From assembly GCA_023402175.1 (NCBI GenBank), contig JAEXCN010000143.1, forward strand, positions 1 through 64,000: a stretch of 64,000 nt of DNA, written 5' to 3'. A program made the position numbers and the translations under genes. Positions within the stretch are counted from its first letter, which is position 1; every line of letters starts with the position of its first letter. Of the stretch, positions 1 through 8,928 are shown piece after piece. Origin of the DNA: Pseudomonadota bacterium. GTDB lineage: Bacteria > Myxococcota_A > Polyangia > Polyangiales > Polyangiaceae. The notes beneath the pieces are model-generated. The model was given only the letters and a program-made list of their open reading frames with translations. It had not been told where the DNA came from and did not search any database.

Positions 1-801
1 TCGTCCCCGTTCACGCTGCGAGGCGTGTGGCTCGAAAGTCCCGATGACGTCTGGATCCTCGACGGCATGCGGCTCCGTCATACGACGGGATGGAACGGCC
101 CGACGACCACCGCCTGGGAGCTGTTCAGCTACGCGCAGACCTCGCCGGTCCCGTCCTCGATCCGCGGCAAGGACGGCACGATCTTCATGACGCGCCAGCG
201 CACCACGACGGGCAGTGGTACCGGGTTCGCGAGGCTCGGGCCCTGGGTCGACGGCGGACCGAGCGTGACTCAGAGCGTCCTTCCGAACCTCATCCCGCTC
301 AACGCCGTCGCGGTCGGGCGCAGCACCGAGGTCTGGGGCGTCGGCGGCACCGCCGCAGTCGTGGGCAGGGTCTATCGCGTCCTCCAAGTGCCACCGACGA
401 TCGACGGCGGCGCGCCGACGTGGCGTACCGACGAGTTCGATAGTCTCTCGAACAGGCAGCTCTTCGGCGTATGGGCGAGCGAGAGCGATGTCTGGCTCGT
501 CGGCGAGCACGGGACGATCCGACGTGCGTCGACGGCGGACCCGCCGCAGTTCGAGATCGTCGATACTCCGTTCCACTCCGATCTCTACGGTGTGTTCGGG
601 TTCGGATCGGACGACGTCTGGGCCGTCGGCGAGGAAGGCACGATCCTCCACTGGGACGGACACGCCTGGACGAAGGTCCCGACCCCGCTCGACGCGCTCG
701 CCGATCGCCCTCGCCTGAACGGCGTCTGGGGCAGCTCGCCGGCAGACGTCTGGTTCGCCGGCCACGGAGTCATGTTGCATCTCGAGAGGACCGCGCCATG
801 A
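1..801 (+). CDS. VWAVG-repeat beta-propeller protein, cassette 1 (5' end outside window)
   Basis: The reading frame is open from base 1, so the start and any signal peptide lie upstream; the GTG at 25 falls inside a repeat and is not the start. The visible part holds about five repeats of the type GVWxxxxDDVWxVG, for example 'VFGFGSDDVWAVGEEGTIL' and 'GVWGSSPADVWFAGHGVML'. These repeats form beta-propellers and are abundant in secreted myxobacterial proteins. The stop overlaps the next start as ATGA (798-801), so it is the upstream member of a coupled operon. It corresponds to the first propeller gene of cassette 3 and is probably an exported lipoprotein like its paralogues. Substrate or ligand is unknown. 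Confidence 0.8.
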   Translation, partial: SSPFTLRGVWLESPDDVWILDGMRLRHTTGWNGPTTTAWELFSYAQTSPVPSSIRGKDGTIFMTRQRTTTGSGTGFARLGPWVDGGPSVTQSVLPNLIPLNAVAVGRSTEVWGVGGTAAVVGRVYRVLQVPPTIDGGAPTWRTDEFDSLSNRQLFGVWASESDVWLVGEHGTIRRASTADPPQFEIVDTPFHSDLYGVFGFGSDDVWAVGEEGTILHWDGHAWTKVPTPLDALADRPRLNGVWGSSPADVWFAGHGVMLHLERTAP

Positions 802-2066
802 GCGTGCCGAGGTCTCTGATCGTGAGCGTCACCGGTGCTGCGCTCGGAATGAGCCTTCTGTTCGCCTGTGCGACGAACGTGGAGCTCGCCGCCCAGGACA
901 TGCCTCAGCCCGACGGGGGCCCAGGCAGCGTGATTCCCGGACCGGACTCCGCTGACGGCGATGCCGCCGCCGATGCGCCGGCGGACGTCGCCGAAGGCGG
1001 CATCGTCCCGGGCGCGTGCACCGCCGGAGGCTTCTGTTTCCAAGCGGTCCCGATCCAGACACCGCTCGTGGCGATCTCCGGTTCGTCGCCGAACGACGTC
1101 TGGGCCGTCGGAGGCAGCACGATCCTGCGCTATCGCGGGACGGAATGGGAGCAGGTCTACGACTACTCTGGGACCACACCGTCCAGCATCACGTTCACCG
1201 GGATCTGGGCGACGTCGCCCGAGAACGTGTGGGCGCTGGCGACGACCAACATGGGCGGCTCGATGCTCGTCCGCTACGCGGCTGTCGACGGCGGGACGCC
1301 TCGGTTCTACGAGGTCCCGACGTCGGCAAGCGGGAGCTCGGTGTGGGTCACGCCTCCGTCGGACGCGCTCTGGATGGCAAGCGGCTCCGGTACGCTCACC
1401 CGCCTTCGCGACGACGGTAGCGGCGGCGTCATCCGCGACAATCTCGTTCCGAAGGCGTCTCCCACGGACACGAAGAACTACGCCTGGACGAGCGTGTGGG
1501 GCTTCGGTCCCGACGACGTGTACGTGGCAGGCCAGGAGTTCAGCTTCTTCGGAGGCGGGAACACCCCGCCCATGCTCGCTCACTACGACGGGACGTCGTG
1601 GGCGCTCACGATGCTCGCCGTGCCGGCGGGCTCGAGCGCAGACGCGCTCGGCGGCACCCTCCCGACAGGGCCCCAGCAGATCTGGAGCTCCACGAAAGAG
1701 AACAGCATGGACGGGCCCGTCTTCACCGTCTCGCTCTATCCGATCGAAGACGGAGCGATCGGCAGCGTGCTCCTCCAGCAGAAGGTGACGCCTTCGTCGC
1801 CGTGCGGGAGCAAGTATGTGTGGGCCACGTCTCCAACTTCAGCCTGGATGTCGAACGGCAAGATCGTCTGCCGCTGGGACGGCACCAAGCTCGAACGCGT
1901 CACGACGTCGCTCGGCGGTCTTCCGACGGGATTCGTTCGCGGCATCTGGGCCGCGAGTGAGGACGATGTCTGGATCGTCGGTGAATCCGTCCCCCTGGGC
2001 GTCGGCTTTCCCGCGACCGGCTTCGCGGCACGACGCACGAAAGACTCGGGAGCCTCTCAGCCATGA
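798..2066 (+). CDS. Seven-repeat VWAVG beta-propeller lipoprotein, cassette 1
   Basis: This 422-residue protein starts at the ATG overlapping the previous stop (ATGA). The N-terminus is a lipoprotein signal ending in LFAC near residue 24, followed by an Asp/Ala/Pro/Gly-rich spacer with many 'DAAADAPADV'-type residues. After that come about seven propeller repeats, for example 'SGSSPNDVWAVGGSTILRY' and 'GIWAASEDDVWIVGES', which is the number expected for a closed seven-blade propeller. The frame is open further upstream (to 471), but that stretch is an arginine-rich shadow of the preceding gene. The stop overlaps the next ATG by four bases. A surface-exposed binding or adhesion role is inferred from fold and location; no catalytic motif is visible. 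Confidence 0.85.
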   Translation: MSVPRSLIVSVTGAALGMSLLFACATNVELAAQDMPQPDGGPGSVIPGPDSADGDAAADAPADVAEGGIVPGACTAGGFCFQAVPIQTPLVAISGSSPNDVWAVGGSTILRYRGTEWEQVYDYSGTTPSSITFTGIWATSPENVWALATTNMGGSMLVRYAAVDGGTPRFYEVPTSASGSSVWVTPPSDALWMASGSGTLTRLRDDGSGGVIRDNLVPKASPTDTKNYAWTSVWGFGPDDVYVAGQEFSFFGGGNTPPMLAHYDGTSWALTMLAVPAGSSADALGGTLPTGPQQIWSSTKENSMDGPVFTVSLYPIEDGAIGSVLLQQKVTPSSPCGSKYVWATSPTSAWMSNGKIVCRWDGTKLERVTTSLGGLPTGFVRGIWAASEDDVWIVGESVPLGVGFPATGFAARRTKDSGASQP

Positions 2067-3364
2067 AGCCCATTCGGATCATGCTCGCCTCGACCATGGG
2101 CGCGCTCGCGGCGCTCGCCTGCACCTCGGCTGTCGTCGAATCGGGCAGTCCGGACGAGACGGACGCCGGGACGCCCCCGTCGATCCCGCCGCCGTCGACG
2201 ACGCCGGACGCGGAGGCGCCGCCGGAGGCCGCTGCACCGTTCGACGCTGGACCGCCGAAGCGCCTGGAGGTCCATTGCACGGGCGCTCCTTGTTATCGGG
2301 CCGTGAGCGGCAACGGCGGGCGGCACTACTGCGGCCTGCTCGACGATGGGACGGTTCGCTGCTGGGGTCGTGACTCACTGAGCCCGCTCACGTCGGGAGT
2401 GGACGGTGAGACCATCGCGACGAACGACGGCGCGCTCGGCCGCGGCGACCTCACCTCGGCGATCGAGGGCGCGATGCCGGCGCCCGTCGTCGGTCTCGAC
2501 AACGTCACGCAAATCAGCGTCGGACCGAACTTCGGGACGTGCGCGCGCACCAGCGACGGCTCCGTCTACTGCTGGGGACGCAACGACTTCGGGCAGCTCG
2601 GTCGGCCACGAAGCGAAGCCCGACTCCCGCTCCCGACGCGCGTCGAGGGCCTCCCTCCCGTCGATCAGGTCGAGCTGGGCTACCGCACCGCCTGCGCGAT
2701 CGCCTCCGCGGACAAGGCGCTCCATTGCTGGGGCGACACGACGATCAACCTCGCCGTCGATGCCGGCGGCACATCGACGTTCGCTCCGCAGCTCGTCACC
2801 GCCTTCCAGCCGCCAGTCAAAGCGCTCGCGCTCGGGACGTGGACGGACAGGGACACCATCATCACGCTGCTCGAAGGCGACGTGCTCTCGAGCGTCGGCG
2901 AGTTCCCGGCAGGTCAGAGCTCCCTCACGACGCCGAGCACGCAGCCGCGCAAGCTTCCGAACGTCACGAGCATCGGAGCGTTCGCGTATACCTCCGACGG
3001 GCTTCTGATGCGCTGGCGCCCGGAGGCGGGGACGCTTTACATCCCGTCGAGCAGCCAGGTCGTGCAGGTCGCGATCGCCGGCGCAAACGAGCAAGGGGGC
3101 GCCCTGCTCGCGACCGGGCGACTCTTCCGATGGGGCCACAACGCGGGCGGCGCCCTCGCCCGCTCTCCGCACGAGGTCGCGGCGGCATCACATCCGCTCG
3201 AGATGCCGGTCGCGAAGGTCGTCTCGTTCGCGACGACGGACAAGTCGACCTGTGCGTCGCGGGAGGACGGGAAAGTGACGTGCTGGGGCTCCAACGTCTA
3301 CGGCGAGCTCGGTCGCGGCACGATGGATTCGACGGCCCACCCGGAGCCGGAGGTGATTCGATGA
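2063..3364 (+). CDS. RCC1-repeat lipoprotein, cassette 1
   Basis: This 433-residue protein has a lipoprotein signal with the lipobox ALAC, then an Asp/Pro/Ala spacer. RCC1-type repeats follow, each centred on a core such as 'VYCWGRNDFGQLG' or 'VTCWGSNVYGELG'. Six or seven repeat units can be counted, some with the Trp-Gly core altered (for example 'LMRWRPEAG'). RCC1 repeats fold as a seven-blade propeller; in bacteria such proteins are typically exported. The ATG overlaps the upstream stop (ATGA) and a GGGAG ribosome-binding site lies just before it. The stop overlaps the start of the IgGFc-type gene. It is paralogous to the genes at 17171 and 28164 at the same operon position. Function unknown. 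Confidence 0.87.
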   Translation: MKPIRIMLASTMGALAALACTSAVVESGSPDETDAGTPPSIPPPSTTPDAEAPPEAAAPFDAGPPKRLEVHCTGAPCYRAVSGNGGRHYCGLLDDGTVRCWGRDSLSPLTSGVDGETIATNDGALGRGDLTSAIEGAMPAPVVGLDNVTQISVGPNFGTCARTSDGSVYCWGRNDFGQLGRPRSEARLPLPTRVEGLPPVDQVELGYRTACAIASADKALHCWGDTTINLAVDAGGTSTFAPQLVTAFQPPVKALALGTWTDRDTIITLLEGDVLSSVGEFPAGQSSLTTPSTQPRKLPNVTSIGAFAYTSDGLLMRWRPEAGTLYIPSSSQVVQVAIAGANEQGGALLATGRLFRWGHNAGGALARSPHEVAAASHPLEMPVAKVVSFATTDKSTCASREDGKVTCWGSNVYGELGRGTMDSTAHPEPEVIR

Positions 3365-5151
3365 ATCGGTGGACGTACGTTACCGGCGCGACCGGACTCC
3401 TCGTGGCAGCAGGTTTCGTCGCGTGCGGTGAGGATCGCTCGCGCTTCGACGCGCCGGGCGGGCCCTTCGACACCGTTGCGGAGGCCGGACCGGACGACGT
3501 CGCGGCGTCGCCCGAGTGCACGGGGCGGACGACCTGCTCACGCGACCTCCGGAAGGTGGTCGATGCTTGCGACGAGTCGAAGGAGATCGCGGAGTGCGCG
3601 GCCCACGAGGGATGCGCGGACGGTACCTGCGTCCCGGCGTGCAGCGCCGCCGTGAGCAGCGGCGCATCGATCGGCTGCGAGTTCGTGGCAGTGCCGCCGA
3701 GCCCGTCGGGTCTCGCCGACGAGGGCTCGTGCTTCGCCGCCTTTCTCGCGAACACGTGGGCAACTCCCGCACGTATCGAGGCCGAATACGACGGCAGGCC
3801 GCTCGACGTCGCTGGAGCCGGCAGGATCGTGCACACCACGATCGAGGGCGTGACGTACGAGCCGTTCAGCGGTGAGCTCCAGCCCGGAGAGGTCGCCGTG
3901 CTCTTCCTCTCCCAGGCCGCGAAATCCAGCGGGAGCACCTGGACAGCCTGTCCCGACGGAGTCACGCCGGCTGTCGTCGGCCAGACGTCGATCCAGGGCA
4001 CGGCGCGCGGCGCGTCGTTCCGGTTCCGAACGTCCGCGCCGGTCAGCGCGTACAGCATGTACCCGTTCGGGGGAGCAAGGAGCGCTGTCCCGTCGGCGAC
4101 ACTTCTTCTTCCGGTCCCGGCATGGAAGCCCGGCTACGTCGTGGTCAACGCGATGGAGCTCACGGTCGCCGTCGGCACGGTGGGGCGTCCCACGACGCAG
4201 ATCGTCGCGGCGGAGGACGGCACGGAGGTCACGATCGTCGGCAAGCGCGACATCCAGGGCGGCACCGGGATCGAGGGCGCTGCGAAGGGACAGCCGCGGA
4301 CCTGGACGCTGAAGCGTGGCGAGGTGATCCAGCTCGTGCAGCCGGACGAGCTCACGGGCAGTCTGATCTCCGCGAACAAGGACATCGCAGTGTGGGGCGG
4401 CCACCAGTGCATGCTCGTTCCCGTCGGGCACATGGCGTGCGACGAGGAGCAGGTCCAGCTCCACCCGATCCAGTCCTGGGGTCGGGAATACGCGGTCGTC
4501 CCTCACCTCTCGCGCCGGAGCGGCGAGCTCCCCGAGGACTACCACTATCGGATCGTCGGTGCGGTGGACGGGACGACGCTGGAGTACGAGCCGATCCGTC
4601 CGGAGGGCGCACCTCTCCAGCTCGCCGCCGGTGAGATCGGCTTCTTCACGAGCCGCGATCCATTCGTCGTGCGAAGCCAGGATGTAGAGCATCCCATCGC
4701 CGTCTACTCGTACATGAACGGGAACAGCTGGCAGCAAGCGACGGCCAACGAAGGCGATCCCGAGGCGGTCCCGGTCATCCCGTCGGCGCAGTACCTCGAT
4801 CGCTACGTCTTCTTCGCCGATCCCACGTATCCGAACTCACATATCGTCGTCGTGCGGTCGCGAGAAGAGGGCAAGGAGTTCGCACCTGTGACGATGGACT
4901 GCGCCGGTACGCTCGAGGGCTGGACCCCTGTTGGCACCTCCGGCAAGTACGAGTCGGTTCGCGTCCGCCTCACGAAGCAAAGCATTCCGCAGGAGATCGG
5001 GACGGGGACGTGCGGTGCGGGGCGCCACGAGATCAAGAGCACGGGACCGTTCGGCGTCACCGTCTGGGGAACCGCGTTCGTCGCGAGCTACGGCTATCCG
5101 GGCGGTTCGGCCATCCGCAAGCTCAACTCGGTCGAGACCGTCGTGAAATGA
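3361..5151 (+). CDS. IgGFc-binding-type lipoprotein, last gene of cassette 1
   Basis: This 596-residue protein has a lipoprotein signal (FVAC near residue 20) and a Cys-rich segment at roughly 45-95 (CTGRTTCSRDL, CADGTCVPAC). The rest is a long module resembling the IgGFc-binding N-terminal domain family, with landmarks such as 'DIAVWGGHQC', a Cys pair after it, 'QDVEHPIAVYSYM' and a C-terminal 'VTVWGTAFVASYGYPGGSAI'. The corresponding proteins at 15369 and 26374 share these landmarks at the same positions, so the three are clear paralogues. The ATG overlaps the preceding stop as ATGA; the frame reads open further upstream only as a shadow of the RCC1 gene. In animals this domain occurs in mucin-like Fc-gamma-binding proteins; in this bacterium the ligand is unknown and a surface-binding role is inferred. 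Confidence 0.87.
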   Translation: MNRWTYVTGATGLLVAAGFVACGEDRSRFDAPGGPFDTVAEAGPDDVAASPECTGRTTCSRDLRKVVDACDESKEIAECAAHEGCADGTCVPACSAAVSSGASIGCEFVAVPPSPSGLADEGSCFAAFLANTWATPARIEAEYDGRPLDVAGAGRIVHTTIEGVTYEPFSGELQPGEVAVLFLSQAAKSSGSTWTACPDGVTPAVVGQTSIQGTARGASFRFRTSAPVSAYSMYPFGGARSAVPSATLLLPVPAWKPGYVVVNAMELTVAVGTVGRPTTQIVAAEDGTEVTIVGKRDIQGGTGIEGAAKGQPRTWTLKRGEVIQLVQPDELTGSLISANKDIAVWGGHQCMLVPVGHMACDEEQVQLHPIQSWGREYAVVPHLSRRSGELPEDYHYRIVGAVDGTTLEYEPIRPEGAPLQLAAGEIGFFTSRDPFVVRSQDVEHPIAVYSYMNGNSWQQATANEGDPEAVPVIPSAQYLDRYVFFADPTYPNSHIVVVRSREEGKEFAPVTMDCAGTLEGWTPVGTSGKYESVRVRLTKQSIPQEIGTGTCGAGRHEIKSTGPFGVTVWGTAFVASYGYPGGSAIRKLNSVETVVK

Positions 5152-5187
5152 CCTCCGGAAGATGAACGTCCGGCCCCGGCGCGCCGT

Positions 5188-6549
5188 TCACTGGACGATC
5201 TTGAAGATGAACCTGGTGCGACGCTCGCCCTCGGTGCTCGGCTCGTAGGCCAGGAATCCGATGTAGATCGCGCCGTCCGGACCAGTGGTGATGCTGGAGA
5301 ACACCGCGTTCTGGGCAGGAATGGCCGGCAGCGTGAAGCGCTCTCCGCACGGCTTTCCGTGAGCGTCGAAGCGCCGGAGCGACGACGTTCCGTCCCAAGC
5401 TCCGAGCACCACTGCGCTGCCGTCGCCGAAGTGGGCAAACGCCGAATATTGATCGTTCGTGCCGTCGTCGAGCGACACACGGCCGGCATCGCCGAAGGAG
5501 ACGTCTGGCTGCCCCGTCGAGAGCCGCTTCGAGAGGTATTGCGCGTCCTGGATCAGTAGGTCTCCCGAGGGGAGCTGCTGGAGGAGGACGGAGTCCGCGA
5601 GCTCGATCGCGCCGGCATCGCCGTAGGCTTCGTCTGTCGTCCCGTCCGGACGGATCAGATAGACCGATGTGATGCCGCCCGAGCCGGGGAACTTCGTGCG
5701 CATGGCGAACGTGAGCTTGCCGTCGGGTCGAAGCGCACCGAGCGCGGGCGTGTCCTTCGTGGGGGAGCCCGCGACGAAGTACCCTTTTCCGCCGGCGAAG
5801 GAAGGATCGAGGACGCCGCTCGAGGTGAGGCGCGCGACGAACGCATCATGGACACCCGTCTGCGCGCCGGACGGAGTGAGGGCGCCGAACACGTAGCTCA
5901 CGCCGTCGGACGTCGTCACGAGCTCCTGCTCGGCCCGAATGTCCGTGGTGGCTGCCCCGTCCCGTCCGTCGAGGTACAGCGCAGCGACACCTTCGCTCCC
6001 ATACGAAGGATCGAGCGACCCGTCTTCGCGTAGTCGATACACGAACAGACCATCGCGAGCTCCTTCGTCGCCGGTGCAGGCGAGGATGCTCCCGTTTCCG
6101 GGCGCGATCGCTCCTCTGCAGAGCGTCAGATCACTGCTGCTGCTGGAGCTCGTGAGCCGGGCCGCGAGCTTCGGATCGAGATTGAACGAAGGATCGTGCG
6201 CTCCCGTCGGGAGCAGTCGATCGAGCGCTCGAAACCCGTACACAAGGAGCCGCCCGTCGGCGAGCGGGAGGACATGATCCGGTGGATCGACCGGGCCGAC
6301 GAGCGCCTCCGAGGCGATACCTCCCTGGCCGAAGCTCGTGTCCATGCGAAGTGGACTGGAGCAAACGACCAGCGGCGGAACGTCGCCATCCTCCGCGGCC
6401 CCGCCTTCGCCGACCGCACCGTCACCCGCCGTCCCGGAGTCGGGCGTGGGGTTGGTGCTTTGCTCGTCATCCGAGCAGTTGACGAGAAGCAAGAGAGCGC
6501 AGGTGCCGGCAAGAGCGAACGAAGACGCAAGACGACGTGAAAAGCCCAT
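5188..6549 (-). CDS. Delta-60 repeat lipoprotein
   Basis: This 453-residue protein runs towards cassette 1 (convergent, 36 bases apart). It begins with a hydrophobic lipoprotein signal ending LLLVNC, then an Asn/Pro/Gly/Asp spacer. Its body carries the delta-60 repeat signature DPSFGxxG in several copies: 'MDTSFGQGGIAS', 'LDPSYGSEGVAAL', 'LDPSFAGGKGYF', 'TDEAYGDAGAIEL' and 'PDVSFGDAGRVSL'. Delta-60 repeats form a beta-propeller-like fold in exported proteins of delta-proteobacteria, and their function is not established. It stands alone between cassette 1 and dnaA and does not overlap its neighbours. Confidence 0.85.
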   Translation of the reverse strand: MGFSRRLASSFALAGTCALLLLVNCSDDEQSTNPTPDSGTAGDGAVGEGGAAEDGDVPPLVVCSSPLRMDTSFGQGGIASEALVGPVDPPDHVLPLADGRLLVYGFRALDRLLPTGAHDPSFNLDPKLAARLTSSSSSSDLTLCRGAIAPGNGSILACTGDEGARDGLFVYRLREDGSLDPSYGSEGVAALYLDGRDGAATTDIRAEQELVTTSDGVSYVFGALTPSGAQTGVHDAFVARLTSSGVLDPSFAGGKGYFVAGSPTKDTPALGALRPDGKLTFAMRTKFPGSGGITSVYLIRPDGTTDEAYGDAGAIELADSVLLQQLPSGDLLIQDAQYLSKRLSTGQPDVSFGDAGRVSLDDGTNDQYSAFAHFGDGSAVVLGAWDGTSSLRRFDAHGKPCGERFTLPAIPAQNAVFSSITTGPDGAIYIGFLAYEPSTEGERRTRFIFKIVQ

Positions 6550-6696
6550 GCGCTGAGGCTATTCCGCTCGGTTCGCTCCTCGCAACGTAGGCAAATGCAC
6601 CCACGCAACGAGGCGCAGGTGTTGCCCTGTCATCACGCTCGTCGTACCCCGCCGGACATCGTCGCCGCTTTGGGGTTCGACGGTCGCGTGACCGGC

Positions 6697-8151
6697 TCAG
6701 TCGTTGGTTCCGAGCTTGCGCTCGATCGCCTCGAGGTGCGCGCGGACTTCGGGGTCCGTCGTGCGGAGGTGCTCGACCTTGCGGACCGCGCTCATGACCG
6801 TCGTGTGATCGCGGTTGCCGAACGCGCGACCGAGCTCGGGGAAGCTGCACTTCAGGCGCTGCTTGCACAGGTACATCGCGACGTGACGTGCGAACGCGAT
6901 GCTCTTGTGGCGGTCTTTCGAGAGCAGATCGCTCGTCCGGAGCTTGAAGTGGTGGCAGACGACGCGCTGGATGTCGTCGACGCCGGCCTCGTTCGGACGC
7001 GGGCTCGTCGTCGCGGCGAGCTCCTGGCGTGCGAAGTCGAGGTCGATCGGACGACCGAGCAGCGACGACTTCGCGGCAAGGCGGATCAGCGTGCCTTCGA
7101 GCTCGCGGACGTTCGAGCGGATCGTCTGCGCGAGGTAGAGGACCACCTCGTCAGCGAGCTCGATCTGCTCCATCTGCGCCTTCTTGCGAAGGATCGCGAC
7201 GCGCGTCTCGAGCTCCGGGCCCTGGATGTCGGCGACGAGACCCCACGAGAAGCGCGAGACGAGGCGCTCCTCCATCCGCTCGAGCTGCTGCGGGTACTTG
7301 TCGCTCGTGACGATGATCTGCTTGTCCGCCTGGTGGAGCGCGTTGAACGCGTGGAAGAACTCTTCCTGCGTCTGCGTCTTCGAGGCGAGGAACTGGATGT
7401 CGTCGACGAGGAGCAGATCGCAACGCTCGCGATAGCGGCTGCGGAACTCGCTCATCCGGTTCTCCTGGAGAGACTGGACGAACTCGTTCACGAACTTCTC
7501 CGCCGAGACGTAGAGGATGCGCGACTGCGGGCGCTCCGCGCGGATGCGGTGCGCGACGGCGTGGACGAGATGCGTCTTGCCGAGGCCTGTGCCGCCGCAC
7601 AAAAAGAGCGGGTTGTGGCGCGGGCCGCCGCCGCCCGCAGCGCCGATGGCGGCCGCGTGCGCGAGCTGGTTCGACGGGCCCACGACGAAGTTCCCGAACG
7701 TGTACTTCGGATTCAGACCCTCGACGGGGGGCGCGGCCTTCGCGGTGACCGCCGCACGACGCGAGACCGGAGCCTCGTCATCGACGTGCGACAGCTGACC
7801 GTTCGTGTCCTCCGTCGTACGCGCGGCATGCACGCCGTTCGATCCAGAAGGCGTGAGCGCGCGCGCGCGCTCCCCAGGAGCAGACGCCACCGGCCGCTCC
7901 AGCTCACCACCAACGCTCCAAGCAATCTGCACGCTCCACCCCGTTTGGCTACGCAAGTAGTCGACGAGGGTGGGGAGGAAGTGCTGGTCGACCCATTCGC
8001 GGACGAACTCGTCGCGTGCGCGTAGGCACACGACGCCATCGGTCATGCCGTCGTACTGCACGCCGGAAAACCACTGCTCGAAGCTCGCGGGCGACTTCGA
8101 CCGCGTGAAGGCAACAGCTTCGTTCCAGAGCAATTCGTGCTGCATCTCCAT
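6697..8151 (-). CDS. dnaA: Chromosomal replication initiator protein DnaA
   Basis: The 484-residue protein has the full DnaA layout. Domain I spans roughly 1-85 and a variable linker follows to about 145. The AAA+ ATPase domain has Walker A 'GGTGLGKT' at 186-193 and Walker B 'LLLVDDIQF' at about 246-254. The C-terminal domain IV has the DnaA-box-reading signature 'GNRDHTTVMSAV'. DnaA binds DnaA boxes and melts the origin to start replication. The start is the ATG at 8151; a second in-frame ATG lies two codons later and no strong Shine-Dalgarno sequence is seen. The 777-bp gap upstream carries DnaA-box-like sites, consistent with oriC and autoregulation. dnaN and rpmH are not adjacent. Confidence 0.98.
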   Translation of the reverse strand: MEMQHELLWNEAVAFTRSKSPASFEQWFSGVQYDGMTDGVVCLRARDEFVREWVDQHFLPTLVDYLRSQTGWSVQIAWSVGGELERPVASAPGERARALTPSGSNGVHAARTTEDTNGQLSHVDDEAPVSRRAAVTAKAAPPVEGLNPKYTFGNFVVGPSNQLAHAAAIGAAGGGGPRHNPLFLCGGTGLGKTHLVHAVAHRIRAERPQSRILYVSAEKFVNEFVQSLQENRMSEFRSRYRERCDLLLVDDIQFLASKTQTQEEFFHAFNALHQADKQIIVTSDKYPQQLERMEERLVSRFSWGLVADIQGPELETRVAILRKKAQMEQIELADEVVLYLAQTIRSNVRELEGTLIRLAAKSSLLGRPIDLDFARQELAATTSPRPNEAGVDDIQRVVCHHFKLRTSDLLSKDRHKSIAFARHVAMYLCKQRLKCSFPELGRAFGNRDHTTVMSAVRKVEHLRTTDPEVRAHLEAIERKLGTND

Positions 8152-8295
8152 CCGTTCCAGCGAATGAAAATCCTTGGCGCCCTCGCCACGAGGGAGCCTT
8201 GTCGACCCCGTGAGTACGGGATCTGCTTCTTCCTTGTTCTCAGCCCGTCGACGACCGCCCGCCCCAGCGGAGATCAGCCCGGACTGGCCCCACCC

Positions 8296-8315
8296 TTATT
8301 CACAACTTCTCCACA
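8296..8315 (+). promoter_or_regulatory. Pair of DnaA-box-like sites
   Basis: TTATTCACA at 8296-8304 matches the TTWTNCACA consensus exactly, and TTCTCCACA at 8307-8315 differs by one base; they are in the same orientation, two bases apart. They lie 145 bases upstream of the dnaA start, so they could act in origin firing, dnaA autoregulation, or both. Confidence 0.6.
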
Positions 8316-8757
8316 GGGCTGTGGACATCGCATGCGTAACGAGACAATGGCTCTCGACTCCGACATCGCGAATGACAGCCCTCTCCCGGACAAAGGTCCC
8401 CCTGCCGTTCTCGAGGGCGCTTAAAGAAGACAGCCCCGAGAGCGGACGAGCTCGTTTCGTCTGTGATGCCCCAGCACGGCGGACGTTCGTGGATGAGCAC
8501 TCCGAGACCACCTGCACGCAAGGACCAGAGGAACCTCGCCGCAGGGTCGGAGCACTGATCGCCGAACTCCCGTCGCGACCGGAAGGATGGAGCTAGCACC
8601 GTCTGCGAACGCTCGTCATGTCCATTGTTGCGAAACTTCGTAAGTAAACAGAAGGACGCAACTTTATTGCTTGTAGACCGCCACCGAAATGTCGCTCCTG
8701 CGCGTGCAAATTCGCGGACGGCGGATAAGTCCATGACGTCTCACTGTAATCGGAGCG

Positions 8758-8766
8758 TTACCCACA
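8758..8766 (+). promoter_or_regulatory. Isolated DnaA-box-like site
   Basis: TTACCCACA differs from the strong box TTATCCACA at one base and lies in the same non-coding region as the pair at 8296-8315, across the AT-richer patch. Confidence 0.4.
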
Positions 8767-8928
8767 AGACGCATTTCCATGCTGCCGCTTTTGTCGTACT
8801 TCTGGGTGTCAAGAGTCGCCGATCCACCGTGATTTTCAGGCCCGATCGCATGAGACGGTCGATCACGTTTTTGGCGAAAACCGAAAAGTTGTCCCGCGCC
8901 GTCTGGGCTTGGTAGGGGTGACCGCTCG

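Larger units (their letters stand above)
8152..8928. other. Intergenic region between dnaA and a divergent gene; probable oriC
   Basis: This 777-bp stretch has no convincing gene. It lies upstream of dnaA, where bacterial origins often sit, and contains one consensus DnaA box and two near-matches (8296-8315 and 8758-8766). It also has an unusually AT-rich patch for this genome at about 8629-8675, a plausible unwinding element. Short open frames here have arginine- or serine-rich shadow composition and no ribosome-binding sites. Origin function is inferred from position and motifs. Confidence 0.55.

Noticed and set aside
6595..8025. A 476-codon open frame on the + strand opposite dnaA
   Set aside because: Composition is antisense-like and the - strand encodes an unmistakable DnaA; no ribosome-binding site at its start.
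8320..8328. A third DnaA-box-like site (TGTGGACAT) next to the pair at 8296-8315
   Set aside because: On the reverse strand it reads ATGTCCACA, two mismatches from the strong box, so it was not annotated.
8174..8596. Small + strand open frames upstream of dnaA
   Set aside because: Ser/Arg-rich shadow composition, no ribosome-binding site, and they lie across the DnaA boxes of the probable origin.
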